DNA of 64,000 nt from Paenibacillus oceani (GTDB taxonomy: Bacteria; Bacillota; Bacilli; Paenibacillales; NBRC-103111). Both the position numbers and the translations under genes were made by a program. Where the stretch lies: the NCBI RefSeq assembly GCF_014705615.1, contig NZ_JACXJA010000015.1, forward strand, positions 62,001-126,000, in the 5' to 3' direction. Below the pieces are notes generated by a model that did no database searches, was not told where the DNA came from, and was given only the letters and a program-made list of their open reading frames with translations. This document shows positions 8,413-17,758 of this stretch, in pieces (within the stretch, counting starts at the first letter, position 1; every line of letters starts with the position of its first letter).

Positions 8413-9309
8413 TTAGACGCCCCACTCCTTGCGCGCTTCCGCTAACGGCTTGGATGGCGTTTTGCCCCATGCATAGTGTCCCTTCGGCTTTTTGCCGATC
8501 CAGCGCTCGTCAACCGGCTCGGAGGCCAGCTGGTAACGCGTATCCGCGCTGATCCGGAACCGGTCCGTCGTATTGTTCAGCGAAGCGTGCATCATGTACA
8601 TCCCGAAAATGATCGCATCGCCTGCTTCAAAGGCTGTCGTGGCCCATTGTCCGCCATACTGGTCGACAATTTCGACCGGATCGTCGGAGAACCAGCCGGT
8701 GGCTACGTTATCGCGGTCAACGTCCATCTGGCCGTACGTTCTCTTGATTCTCTCGTATCGTTGGGAATCCAACAGCATCGCCAGTGTTCCCAGATCCAGC
8801 GGAATGTCGCCGAACGGCGTCCACATCGTATAGACATTTTTCGTCCCGCGTCCCATATAGACGATGTCGTAATGAGCGCCGGTGTTGCCGCCCTTGGCGA
8901 TCGCCCGCGGCCATTTGTAATCGTAAGTGAGCACAGGTCCGCCGAGAATGCGTTCAAAAAGCGCAAACACCTTCGGAGAGTTGACCACATTCAGAAAGTT
9001 CGGAAACTCCGCTTGCAGCTCGTCGGCGCTTTTGCCCCACATGGCGCCTTTATTGCCGGAAGCGATTCCTCCTTCTTCGATCGGGGAGGCGGGATCAAGC
9101 TTGCCCTGCGCCTCCAGCGACCGGAGAAACTCCATTCTTGCCGCCAGCACCTCTTCCCGGTCATGCAAGCCGCGTATGAGCAAATAACCGTCTTCCTTCA
9201 ACCGCCGGCGCAAAGCCTCTGTATCGTCCCAAATCTCGTTCGAGCTGCGCAGCTCCGTCAAATATTTACCGCCCATCTCCATCTCCCGATTGCCGATCTG
9301 TACGTTCAT
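8413..9309 (-). CDS. Phytanoyl-CoA dioxygenase (PhyH) family protein
   Basis: This is a 298-residue Fe(II)/2-oxoglutarate-dependent oxygenase of the PhyH family. The iron-binding facial triad is visible as His146-x-Asp148 in GAHYDIVY and distal His241 in MMHASLNNT. A 2-oxoglutarate-binding Arg follows in FRISADTRYQ. Members hydroxylate small molecules; in sugar-utilisation regions of Gram-positive bacteria their substrates are mostly unknown. It stands alone, more than 700 bp from the upstream AraC gene and 128 bp from the next operon. The ATG at 9309 has an AAGGGG site 8 nt upstream. A second PhyH gene begins at 63751. Confidence 0.88.
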   Translation of the reverse strand: MNVQIGNREMEMGGKYLTELRSSNEIWDDTEALRRRLKEDGYLLIRGLHDREEVLAARMEFLRSLEAQGKLDPASPIEEGGIASGNKGAMWGKSADELQAEFPNFLNVVNSPKVFALFERILGGPVLTYDYKWPRAIAKGGNTGAHYDIVYMGRGTKNVYTMWTPFGDIPLDLGTLAMLLDSQRYERIKRTYGQMDVDRDNVATGWFSDDPVEIVDQYGGQWATTAFEAGDAIIFGMYMMHASLNNTTDRFRISADTRYQLASEPVDERWIGKKPKGHYAWGKTPSKPLAEARKEWGV

Positions 9310-9437
9310 CGTCGTTCCCCTTCCCAGTTCTGAAGTGTTCTTGCATACTCCAAGAATAAAGGAGGCGCCTCAGGAAGTAGTTAGCCAAATCCGTACGCAA
9401 TTTATTTAAAACCGTACCGGCATGCCGGGAAGCATGG

Positions 9438-11441
9438 TTATGGGACGATTGTGCCGTTATGCAGATTTTGCGTCTGATTCAACGTTCCCGAGCCAATGAG
9501 AAAAAACGAGGTTACGTTTCCTTGCAGCACATTGTGATGAGCGGAAACGGACCCGGTAACACTGGAACCTGTTCGGATAAAGTAATCCGCAGGAATCGCT
9601 CCTGCGACCCGGGCAACGTTGCCGGTCGAACTGATCGTATTGACTTTCTCATAATATTGACACCAGAACCCCGTATTCCCTATAGTCAATGTCGTCCGCA
9701 TCAGATTGCCTGTCACCACGAGGTCGGCGTCGTAATCGGTATAACCGCCTTCCCCTGCCGTATATCCTTGGAAGATAACAAACCCCTTCGTGGCATTGTG
9801 CAGTTCGTTATTCGAAATGATCGTTCCAATCTTGCAATTGCTGCAATAAATAGAGCGCACGTTGTTTTTGAGCGTATTATTGGAAATGGTAGCATTCTCA
9901 TAATGCCTTACGTGAACGCCGTAGGACTCCGTGCCCGGCTCGGCGATTGCCTCGACAATGTTTCCGACGATGACGACATCCTTGATCCACCCGACTGGTG
10001 CCGGAGCAACTGTAGAGCTTGATCCGACAATCGTGATCCCGTTACCAAATGTATTTTTGATAATATTATGAGAGATGATGTACTTGTCATAAATCCCGAA
10101 ATAGCTTCCCCTGCCGATATTGATGCCGAACTGCTTCACTTCGGAATTGGCGTTGATCAAAGCCCCTTCGATAATATTATTTGTAATGACGCAGCTTCGG
10201 GAATTCGTTTTTCCTTTGATCGGCGTATAGTAAGAATCGAAAAACCGGTTCCCGTCGATGATGAGCTTGTCGCAAGAGGCGTAAAATTCCACTACCCCGA
10301 TCGGACCGATGCCCGCATCCGCATTTTGGCGGCCATAATTATGGAACAAGTTGTTGCGGATGACGACACTCGAGAACACTTCGACCGCCGTGTCGCCCGT
10401 CGAGATGACGATTGCCCCGAGACCGTGCCGCAAAACCGCTTCGTTTTTGACAAATGTATTGTCCGCTATGATGCCATGGCAATTGTTATTGAGCGAAATC
10501 ATACTCGTATCGACATCGCCGGGAGCGCTTTCATAACCTTTCTCAAAATGATTGTCTTCGATGCTGTACAAGAGCGCGTGGTTCATGTCCGCTTTATCAG
10601 CGTCATCGTATGCCCGCAAGTAGATCGCATGGGACGGCGTATTCAGAAATTTGCAGCCGTGAACGGTAAGCGACGATTTGCCGCTCACATACGGATTATC
10701 CGAAAAAGCCCAATACAGAATGCGGTAGTAATACCGATTTACACCATTCGGCTGCGTATGGTTATCCTTGTTGCCGTCGAAGACGAGATTTTCGAACGAG
10801 ACGTCTATGCCGTTTGCGGCCATGCGAAACATCAGCGTACGCTGCGCCAGACCGTCCTGAAATCGGATCGTGGCGCCGCCCATACTGTTGAAACGGGTTG
10901 ATTGGACGACGGTGAGCGAGGTGACGACATAGGTGCCGCTTGGAAAAAGGACGGTCGCACCAACGTCAGATGCATCGATGGCCGCTTGAATCGGGATCGT
11001 GTCGTTGCCTGCCGGATCGCCCTTGGCGCCAAACGCCTTCACATTCGCAGCGCCGTCGGAAAGATAGCGCAGCTTCCTGACTCCCGCACGGATCTCCCCG
11101 TTACCGTTCAATTCAAAACCGTATGGCGTGCTGATCCACGTCTCGCTCCCGAGAACGGGCAGGACGGCGTACATGGCGCTTCCCCCATCCCCGTCGGCAT
11201 AAAATCCCGAAGTCGTCACGACGCAATCGTCCTGCAGCTCGGACGGATTGTCCAGGTAGAACATCACGGTTTTGATGCAGCAGCCCGGCTCCTCTTGCGG
11301 TTCGCCGTACACACTCTCTGTTACGCTTCCTTGCCGGGCGTACCCTGCGGTGCCCAATACCATTCCGGTTAGGACAGCCGCGCCTGCCGCTCCTAGCAGC
11401 TTTCTTCGGCTTAACTGCGTATCGGTCGTATGCTCCTTCAT
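9438..11441 (-). CDS. Tat-exported pectate-lyase-superfamily beta-helix protein
   Basis: This 667-residue protein has a short Tat signal (LSRRKLLGAAGAAVLTG, Arg12-Arg13) and then VTESVYG, a motif shared with two other beta-helix proteins in this window. The beta-helix opens with VKAFGAKGDPAGNDTIPIQ and continues with repeated NNxF/NNII-type turns (IRNNLFHNYG, ITNNIIEGA, ISNNTLKNN) to the end. The ATG at 11441 has GGAGG 9 nt upstream. It is the last gene of the module B operon, 24 bp after the SBP at 11466. It is expected to act on a polysaccharide outside the cell; the substrate is unknown. Confidence 0.82.
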   Translation of the reverse strand: MKEHTTDTQLSRRKLLGAAGAAVLTGMVLGTAGYARQGSVTESVYGEPQEEPGCCIKTVMFYLDNPSELQDDCVVTTSGFYADGDGGSAMYAVLPVLGSETWISTPYGFELNGNGEIRAGVRKLRYLSDGAANVKAFGAKGDPAGNDTIPIQAAIDASDVGATVLFPSGTYVVTSLTVVQSTRFNSMGGATIRFQDGLAQRTLMFRMAANGIDVSFENLVFDGNKDNHTQPNGVNRYYYRILYWAFSDNPYVSGKSSLTVHGCKFLNTPSHAIYLRAYDDADKADMNHALLYSIEDNHFEKGYESAPGDVDTSMISLNNNCHGIIADNTFVKNEAVLRHGLGAIVISTGDTAVEVFSSVVIRNNLFHNYGRQNADAGIGPIGVVEFYASCDKLIIDGNRFFDSYYTPIKGKTNSRSCVITNNIIEGALINANSEVKQFGINIGRGSYFGIYDKYIISHNIIKNTFGNGITIVGSSSTVAPAPVGWIKDVVIVGNIVEAIAEPGTESYGVHVRHYENATISNNTLKNNVRSIYCSNCKIGTIISNNELHNATKGFVIFQGYTAGEGGYTDYDADLVVTGNLMRTTLTIGNTGFWCQYYEKVNTISSTGNVARVAGAIPADYFIRTGSSVTGSVSAHHNVLQGNVTSFFLIGSGTLNQTQNLHNGTIVP

Positions 11442-11465
11442 AGTCCGCAACCTCCATGGCTCGAA

Positions 11466-12779
11466 TTATTTGTTCTTCTCCTTGTCTAATTCCAGCTTGA
11501 GCTTGTCTCCCAGCTCGCGAAGCGCCGTGTTCACATCCACTTGCCCTCTGGCCGTTTGCAGAAAAGCGTCTCCGAGCAAGCTTTGCTGCGTTGCGAGCGG
11601 CACGTCCTTCAAACCGCGATCGCGTTTCTTGGCGTAGCTGGCAGGAGGGAAATAGCTGATCGCCTTCATATTTTTCGTGCGGTATACCGGATGTTCTTTG
11701 CCCAGCGCGGCTTGAATCGACGGATTGACCAGCGTGGTCGGCGCGCCCTTCATCGAGTCCGACATCTGGATTTCATCGGACAGCATCTGCATGATGACCT
11801 GGAACGCTTCGTCCTGATGCTTGCTTTGCTTCGTCAGCGACCAGTAGGCTGGCCCCCGCTGCCCCGTCACCTTCGGTGCGCCTTCCATGAGCGGATAGGC
11901 GGCCATATCCCAATTCGCATCCTTCGGAGCTTTATTAACTGCGGCTATACTGTACGAATCGATCTGCATGGCGACGTTTCCTTTGGCGAACGCATTCGTT
12001 TCGTTGGCGCGCACGGTTTCAATCTTATTGTTCGGCAGCGCGTACAACCGTAAATAGTGATCGAATATGGTTTTCCATTTGTCCGAAGCAGACAGCTGAT
12101 CCGCCTTCGGGTCCAGGATCGGAAGCGAGAACGGATTATCGCGCAGCACCGACAAATAGTTCATGCTGAAGCCGCGATACGGGACGCCGCCATCCGTCCT
12201 GGACAGTTGCCTGGCTTTGGCGACCAAATCCTCCCAAGGCATTCCGTCCTTCGGATACGTCACCCCGAACTTATCGAACAGATCTTTGTTGTAATACAAC
12301 ACCATCGGGTAATAGGGTGGAACGGGAAGACCGTACAGCTCTCCAGCCGGCGCGGCTTCGGTCAGCTCCTGGATGAATGAGGGCACGAACCGGTTCAGAT
12401 CGTATTTATGCGTTTGAACGAACGAGGTCAAATCCTGCCCGAGCCCCAAGTCCAAGTAGCCTGTCTGCAAAGTTGGAACATCCGTACGAATAATATCCGG
12501 GATGTCTCCTTGCGCGACCAGGTCCGTAATGGAGGCGCCTTTGCCTCCGGCGGAATATCGGAATGTAATATGGGGAAACTTCCGCTCGAGCGCTGTCTTG
12601 AACCTTTCGTTGAACTCCTCCTCCGTGACGGACTGGGCGAATACAAACATCGTATACGGCTTTTTCACTTCCGGCTGCTTGGTCTCTGGCGGTCCCTGTT
12701 CTCCCGACTGCACACCGGAGCATGCCGACAAAACGAACGGAATAAGCAGCAAGGCGGTCAACCTGTTTTTCGTCTTCAG
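11466..12779 (-). CDS. ABC sugar solute-binding lipoprotein with probable CTG start
   Basis: This is a family 1 SBP with the shared paralogue motifs LYYNKDLFDKFGVTYPKDG, RQLSRTDGGVPYRG and the C-terminal DVNTALRELGD. Start choice is odd. The first TTG (12761) would give a signal peptide with no basic residue and has no usable ribosome site. A CTG at 12779 lies 9 nt after GGAG and adds LKTKNR, the positive end expected of a lipoprotein signal, placing the lipidated Cys at residue 20 (LSAC). A one-base indel in the CCCC run just before it is the alternative. It is preceded by the toroid protein (23-bp gap) and followed by the beta-helix gene. No permease adjoins it. Confidence 0.8.
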   Translation of the reverse strand: MKTKNRLTALLLIPFVLSACSGVQSGEQGPPETKQPEVKKPYTMFVFAQSVTEEEFNERFKTALERKFPHITFRYSAGGKGASITDLVAQGDIPDIIRTDVPTLQTGYLDLGLGQDLTSFVQTHKYDLNRFVPSFIQELTEAAPAGELYGLPVPPYYPMVLYYNKDLFDKFGVTYPKDGMPWEDLVAKARQLSRTDGGVPYRGFSMNYLSVLRDNPFSLPILDPKADQLSASDKWKTIFDHYLRLYALPNNKIETVRANETNAFAKGNVAMQIDSYSIAAVNKAPKDANWDMAAYPLMEGAPKVTGQRGPAYWSLTKQSKHQDEAFQVIMQMLSDEIQMSDSMKGAPTTLVNPSIQAALGKEHPVYRTKNMKAISYFPPASYAKKRDRGLKDVPLATQQSLLGDAFLQTARGQVDVNTALRELGDKLKLELDKEKNK

Positions 12780-12802
12780 GGGTCTTCACTCCATCTCGTA
12801 TG

Positions 12803-14809
12803 TCATAAATGTTCACGATCCGATAAAGATGACTTCAAGCCCATTTCCTCAAGAAGACCGGGCATGAGCTGTCGGAATGATGCGGCAGCGGATGTATCGA
12901 ACAAACGTTCGCTACGGATTCGCATGGACAGTACGCTCGCGATCCAACTGTTCGTCCATCCGGTTTCGACACACCACGGTCCCCAACCGCAATCGGCCGA
13001 ACTGCCCCAATATTCCCACTTCTCGTCATCGAAGCCGCGCATCCACGCTCCATCGAGATAGGGGTGTTGTTGGGAGCGGATCTGTATACGGAGCATAAAT
13101 GACGTGAGCCTGTCTGCGGCTTCACGCAGATGGCCGTCTCCGGTCGTTGCTGCCGCTTCGTGCAGACCGATAAGCCCCCAATTGGCCGTGTACAGCAAAT
13201 CGCATACCGGATCGCCGTTTTCCTGCAGCAGGGGGGCTTCGCGGCTTCCAAACTGTTCATTGGAAACTGGCGGAGCGTACCTTCCTTGTTCCAGCGCCCC
13301 GAGGTGTTCCCGGATCGAACCGCAAGGCTGCATCTGCATCAGCAGCTCGTCGGCCATTTGTTTCAGCCACAAGCGGTGCTGTTCCGTATCTTCGACCTGG
13401 ACGAGAAACGACAGGGGCAACAACATGCGGGCGATCTCCTGGGTCATGCCGTTCGTCCAGTTCCATTGCGACGGGTATGCCTCCATCATTTGCCGGATCG
13501 CTTGCTTCGTCCGCTTTAAAAACAGCTCGTATCCGGTCATCGCGTAAACCCATAAATTGCACGCCCACAAGTAAGACTGATAATGCGGCGAATAAAGCGT
13601 ATAGTCCTCTTCGTAATACTTTTTCCACCCGTCTGTTCCCGCGAATGAGCGCGGTGCCTGCAGAAATGGCCGTCTGAAGCCCTGCGTACCGGAAGTACGG
13701 AAATTGGCCAGCAAGCAGTGCGTTATGGCTTCATCCCAACGGTCGTCTGCGAGCAGATTGCGTGTGGACAGGCAAGCCAAAATTACCCGTGCGTTGTCGT
13801 CGCCGTAATACACTTTTCTTCGGTCATACCAGTTGACCAAACCATAGTTCGCTTCATTCGGCTCATTGTTGTAAAAGTCCGGACCGGACCAGATCGTATT
13901 CATCATTTTTTCCGCCATGAACCGGCTTTCCGGATTGCCGGTAACCGCGAAATCGTGAGCAAACGCCATCGCGCTCTCCGCGATGCAGTCCGCACGCAGA
14001 CGCGGTCGCATCAGTTGACGGCCGTTCGGACGGATCGTCGACTCGAACCCTTCGATGACCCCGATATGCGCATCGATGCTGTAGACAGCATACCGGCTGA
14101 ACCAGGTCATGACGCGATCGAAGGCCAGTGCTTCGGCCTGATCGGGAAGAGAAGCCTCCTTGTCGTATTGCACTCCGACCGCCGGCTCCCATTGCAGTAC
14201 GGCCGCCGCCTCTCCGTAACCGAGCCACTCCAGAATGCGCTTCCATACTGCGCGCCAAGCCGCCGTTGGCGCATACCTGCCGGACACGAACCGGCTCAGG
14301 CCGCTTGCGGCGATTAAGACGCTCCGGTCCGGTGATTCCAACAATATCGGCACCGGGTTTTCCGGCAAGCCGAAAACGGCTTTGTCATATCCGGCGACGC
14401 GGGCGAGAGCAAGATGAACCGTCATCGATTCCGGAACGACGATCGGAGCGAACATGCTGCCGTGCATGTTCAGGATCGCGAGCTGTTCCACCTCCGGCGA
14501 GAAGTAGTCGCTAACCGCGACGAGCCTCTCCCATTGGATCGCCGTCGGTTCGCCGTAGTCCGTCCCGAACCCGGTATGCGGATATTCGAGGTACACCTTC
14601 AATTGTTTGCGACGCGTTTCTTCCGATGTCTTCCCGTCCATTCGGAATGCAGAGCGTGGATTACCGTCTGCCAGTAAAAGCAATCCCTCACCGGGCTGTG
14701 CCGCATCCAGCGCATCTTCCAATCGGTCGAAACGGGCACACGATATTCCCGAGCCGACAAGTGCGCGATACAGATCATTCGTCTCTTTGCAGCAGAGTAG
14801 CATTGTCAC
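12803..14809 (-). CDS. Cytoplasmic alpha/alpha-toroid glycosidase-like protein, family unassigned
   Basis: A 668-residue protein without signal peptide or membrane segment. An N-terminal domain of about 240 residues precedes a helical C-terminal region rich in Trp, Tyr and His (EANYGLVNWYDRRKVYYGDD, YYEEDYTLYSPHYQSYLWA, SSADCGWGPWCVETGWTNS). This is typical of six-hairpin (alpha/alpha) glycosidase folds. I cannot assign a GH family or reaction. The GTG at 14809 follows GGAGG with 6-nt spacing. It lies between two SBP genes in module B, which suggests it degrades the oligosaccharide imported by that module inside the cell. Confidence 0.65.
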   Translation of the reverse strand: MTMLLCCKETNDLYRALVGSGISCARFDRLEDALDAAQPGEGLLLLADGNPRSAFRMDGKTSEETRRKQLKVYLEYPHTGFGTDYGEPTAIQWERLVAVSDYFSPEVEQLAILNMHGSMFAPIVVPESMTVHLALARVAGYDKAVFGLPENPVPILLESPDRSVLIAASGLSRFVSGRYAPTAAWRAVWKRILEWLGYGEAAAVLQWEPAVGVQYDKEASLPDQAEALAFDRVMTWFSRYAVYSIDAHIGVIEGFESTIRPNGRQLMRPRLRADCIAESAMAFAHDFAVTGNPESRFMAEKMMNTIWSGPDFYNNEPNEANYGLVNWYDRRKVYYGDDNARVILACLSTRNLLADDRWDEAITHCLLANFRTSGTQGFRRPFLQAPRSFAGTDGWKKYYEEDYTLYSPHYQSYLWACNLWVYAMTGYELFLKRTKQAIRQMMEAYPSQWNWTNGMTQEIARMLLPLSFLVQVEDTEQHRLWLKQMADELLMQMQPCGSIREHLGALEQGRYAPPVSNEQFGSREAPLLQENGDPVCDLLYTANWGLIGLHEAAATTGDGHLREAADRLTSFMLRIQIRSQQHPYLDGAWMRGFDDEKWEYWGSSADCGWGPWCVETGWTNSWIASVLSMRIRSERLFDTSAAASFRQLMPGLLEEMGLKSSLSDREHL

Positions 14810-14862
14810 AGTATACCTCCATCGGTTCCGTTATTTCCTGAGCTGTATCGGAGACAGGGCGA

Positions 14863-16185
14863 TTATTTGCCAGCCTCTGCCGCTATAGTCCGGTCCGCCC
14901 GCTCGGCTGCCTCCCGCAAAGCGCTATTGACGTCCTTGCCTGCGCTGTACTCGCCGAGTGCATTCAGCACCTCTTTGTCCGCCATGCTTTGGTAGCGCGG
15001 CTTCAACGTCGGCCCGGCGAACTTTTCGGGCAGTATGGCCTTTATATTTTTGCCTTTGTACAAGGGTTGATTAATGCCGAAGTCGGTCATCACCCTGGTC
15101 TGGTCGTTCAAAATAGTCGGAACCCCGTTCTTGGCCTGCCACTCCTGAAACTCGTCCGAAGTGATGTAGGCGAGCACCTGAAAAGCGGCATCCCGCTGCT
15201 TGCTCATGCTCGTGAGGTAAAAATAAGAGGGGTACGACTGCGGACCGGTGTCCGGCTTGTCTGGGAATACCGGCGTCCGCACCATGTCCCAATTCATCCC
15301 GATATTATCAACCCCAAGACTGCTCAACGTCAGATGCATCGCGGCCGTTTGTTCTTTATTGAACAAGCTTTTTTGCTCAGGCAGCGAAAATGTGTTCTTG
15401 GTCAAGCCGTTTCCGGGAATGCGGTAAAATCTCGCCATATTTTCAAAAGCTCTTGTAAAGTCCGCGTCTGTAAATCTCGCCTTATTCGTAACCGGATCGA
15501 GATGCGGAGCGGATAACTGGTTCAAAAACATCAGGTGCTGGAAGGCGATCGTGAGCCCGCTATAGCGGACTCCCCCCTCCGAACGCGTCATTCTTTTGGT
15601 CAGTTCGAAAAGCTCATTCCAGGTCATACGGTCCGTCGGGTAACCGACGCCGAAACGATCGAACAAATCTTTGTTGTAAAACAGCGCGCTTGAAACCGTG
15701 TTTACAGGCAGACCGTATATGCCTCCATTTGCGAGCTGTCTCTGTATTTCGATCGTAGACGGTTCAAGCCGGGAAAGATCATACTTGGTTTTGGCGATCA
15801 AGTCGCTGATGTCACTCTGCAAGTCATAGGTCAACAAGCTGGACGGCGTCAGTCCGACCGAACTGAGCAAGATGTCGAAATGCTGCTTTGTCGTGACCAA
15901 TGTTTGCAAATCGCCCCCCGGCAAAAAGGTGATTTTGGTATTCGGGAACTTTTTCTGAATTTCTTTGCCTCCGTGCTGCTCCATAAACTGCTCTATGCTG
16001 ACTCTGGCCGAGGCGGTGAATACGAGCTCGACTTGCGGTTCAGCCGCCTGCTTCGCCAAATGGCCGACGGTCAACCCCGTTTCGGGCTGGCTCTCTCCAT
16101 TCGATTCCTCAATCGCTTTTGGTCCGCATGCCGCTGCGAGCAGCATACCGCCGACAGTCGCCAGAAACGCTATTTTTGTTTTCAT
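14863..16185 (-). CDS. ABC sugar solute-binding lipoprotein (family 1), no permease nearby
   Basis: This 440-residue lipoprotein has lipidated Cys20 (LAAACG). Paralogue motifs are LFYNKDLFDRFGVGYPTD, TWNELFELTKRMTRSEGG and, at the C-terminus, GKDVNSALREAAE. It is the second SBP of module B; two different SBPs in one operon suggest two ligands or ligand sizes. The ATG at 16185 has GAGGGGG upstream; the frame is open further but without a ribosome site. It sits 20 bp after the sialidase-like gene and 53 bp before the toroid gene. Confidence 0.88.
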   Translation of the reverse strand: MKTKIAFLATVGGMLLAAACGPKAIEESNGESQPETGLTVGHLAKQAAEPQVELVFTASARVSIEQFMEQHGGKEIQKKFPNTKITFLPGGDLQTLVTTKQHFDILLSSVGLTPSSLLTYDLQSDISDLIAKTKYDLSRLEPSTIEIQRQLANGGIYGLPVNTVSSALFYNKDLFDRFGVGYPTDRMTWNELFELTKRMTRSEGGVRYSGLTIAFQHLMFLNQLSAPHLDPVTNKARFTDADFTRAFENMARFYRIPGNGLTKNTFSLPEQKSLFNKEQTAAMHLTLSSLGVDNIGMNWDMVRTPVFPDKPDTGPQSYPSYFYLTSMSKQRDAAFQVLAYITSDEFQEWQAKNGVPTILNDQTRVMTDFGINQPLYKGKNIKAILPEKFAGPTLKPRYQSMADKEVLNALGEYSAGKDVNSALREAAERADRTIAAEAGK

Positions 16186-16204
16186 TGCGACCCCCTCGAT
16201 TCGA

Positions 16205-17545
16205 TTATTCGGTTGCCGGGACGACAAGCTCCTCCAGCCATTGATCTGTAATATAGCGGCCAAGCAGAAAATGCTTGCGGTCCGGATACCACAAAATGCG
16301 ATTGCCGTTCTGCTCGGTCAAGCTCGTGTAGGTGGCCACCTCGGTCCGGTACGGTGCCGGTATTTGCTCAAGCCCTCTGCGGCTCGGTCCGATGGCGACG
16401 CCATCTGAATCGGCGAATTGCTTGGGCTCACTAAACCAGATCGGCTGGTGCGCTTCCGCACGGTACTCGCCTAGCGCGATGAACGCGGGCGTTCGGGGTA
16501 AGCTTTTCCCTTCTTCGTTCACACGACTCCCGTCATTGTTATGGTAGACCAACAGGAACCGTCCGTCCTGTAGCGCATAGACCGGACACGGCGCTACTGG
16601 CTGGAGCACGTCCTCGCCATTATCAGAGTACCGCATCACCTCCGGCTTCCTCCAGGTCGCTCCGTCGTCACTGGATACGCTGTACCAGATGCGACCAGTC
16701 GTCGTGCGCATGACGCAGAACAAACGTCCATCGGGAAGCAGGACGACGCTCGGCTCCTCCGCGTAGCTTCTTTCCGGATTGCCGGCGGACGGCACGGACA
16801 ATTCCCCTTCGTCTTCCGGCAGCCATGTAAGCTTCAACTGCTGCGGATCTGGACCGTCGTCGATATTGTCAAAACGAATCCATTCACATTTCAATTGCTT
16901 TGTCCGGTTCCAGTACACTTTGCTTTCGTGTCTCGTAAAGCCGATGATTTGACGTCCGCGGGTATCGCGAACCGGATTTTGCCAGACGATCCAATTGGAC
17001 GGAACTTTCGGGTCAGGATGATCGTAACGGCTGCGCCGCACCTCGACGCTCCCCCCTTTCTTCCAGGTGTAACCGTTGTCATCGGAATAGCTGCATTCCA
17101 TCAGACCGGTAAACTGACGATGGGCATCGACCACCCCGGTAAAGCGGTTAAAGAAGCAGTATATTCTCCCGCTCCGGCTTACGACGGGAAATCCCCAGCT
17201 CGCAATGTTGCCTTCGCCTTCCCGCGGCCCCGCTAGGATGATCGGCTCACCCCATGTGGCTCCGCCGTCCTTGCTGCGCGAAAGTGCGACATGCACGTTT
17301 CGGCCGCCTTCCGCCTCGCCGCGGGTCCACATGGCCAGCAAATCCCCGTCATAAGCGGCTTCGAACACAAGAAAGTGTTCGTTGTCGGCATCCTCTCCTT
17401 GCGGCTGTTTCGGCAGATAGACGATTATATCCGGATTCGTCCGTCTCCATTCCTCCGACCAGCACTGGTGTTGGACTTGTTCATGCGTCTTCACTTCGAT
17501 ATCCACTCCCGTTCCTGTTCTGTTACTGTTCAGGCGGCTTTGCAT
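16205..17545 (-). CDS. Sialidase-like BNR/Asp-box beta-propeller protein, cytoplasmic
   Basis: At least three Asp-box repeats are visible: SKDGGATWGEP, SDDNGYTWKKG and SSDDGATWRKP. They mark a six-bladed propeller of the exo-sialidase superfamily. The arginine SYAEEPSVVLLPDGRLFCVM region fits the RxP/FRIP-related part only loosely, so sialidase activity itself is not established. No signal peptide is present, which suggests action on imported oligosaccharide. ATG 17545 is used here; GTG 17506 has a better ribosome site (AGGA, 6-nt spacing) and is a serious alternative. It is the first gene of the five-gene module B operon, directly downstream of box 1 at 17605-17657. Confidence 0.75.
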   Translation of the reverse strand: MQSRLNSNRTGTGVDIEVKTHEQVQHQCWSEEWRRTNPDIIVYLPKQPQGEDADNEHFLVFEAAYDGDLLAMWTRGEAEGGRNVHVALSRSKDGGATWGEPIILAGPREGEGNIASWGFPVVSRSGRIYCFFNRFTGVVDAHRQFTGLMECSYSDDNGYTWKKGGSVEVRRSRYDHPDPKVPSNWIVWQNPVRDTRGRQIIGFTRHESKVYWNRTKQLKCEWIRFDNIDDGPDPQQLKLTWLPEDEGELSVPSAGNPERSYAEEPSVVLLPDGRLFCVMRTTTGRIWYSVSSDDGATWRKPEVMRYSDNGEDVLQPVAPCPVYALQDGRFLLVYHNNDGSRVNEEGKSLPRTPAFIALGEYRAEAHQPIWFSEPKQFADSDGVAIGPSRRGLEQIPAPYRTEVATYTSLTEQNGNRILWYPDRKHFLLGRYITDQWLEELVVPATE

Positions 17546-17604
17546 TGGCCTGCACTTTAAGCTTATCAGTCGACGTCGTTATGTGTAGCCGAAGACCATA
17601 ACAT

Positions 17605-17657
17605 AATCGTTTCATTTGATAGCAGGAATTAGCGGTAGTGAACTTTCATAACATTTT
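17605..17657 (-). promoter_or_regulatory. 53-bp conserved box 1 upstream of the sialidase-like operon
   Basis: About 40 of 53 positions match box 2 at 18486-18538. The strongest blocks are ATCGTTTCATTT, ATAGCA, GAATT and TAGTG. Two TAG-containing half-motifs (ATAGCA and TAGTG) lie about 16 bp apart in the same direction, as in AraC-type operators. It is positioned 60-112 bp before the start of the sialidase-like gene. Likely operator of the fusion regulator at 18608. Confidence 0.65.
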
Positions 17658-17697
17658 GATCTCGGGGATACTTGTGAAATAAACGTCGAAACCAAAC

Positions 17698-17736
17698 AAG
17701 CCTTGCACCAAACTGAAAGACATTGGCGCAAGGCTT
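17698..17736 (-). terminator. Hairpin after the SGNH hydrolase gene
   Basis: Perfect 9-bp arms AAGCCTTGC/GCAAGGCTT lie 22 bp after the SGNH stop, followed on the minus strand by a weak T-rich tract. It separates the SGNH gene from the sialidase-like operon, consistent with two transcription units each having its own 53-bp box. Confidence 0.55.
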
Positions 17737-17758
17737 ATTTGGTTCGGTTGCTTCTTTA

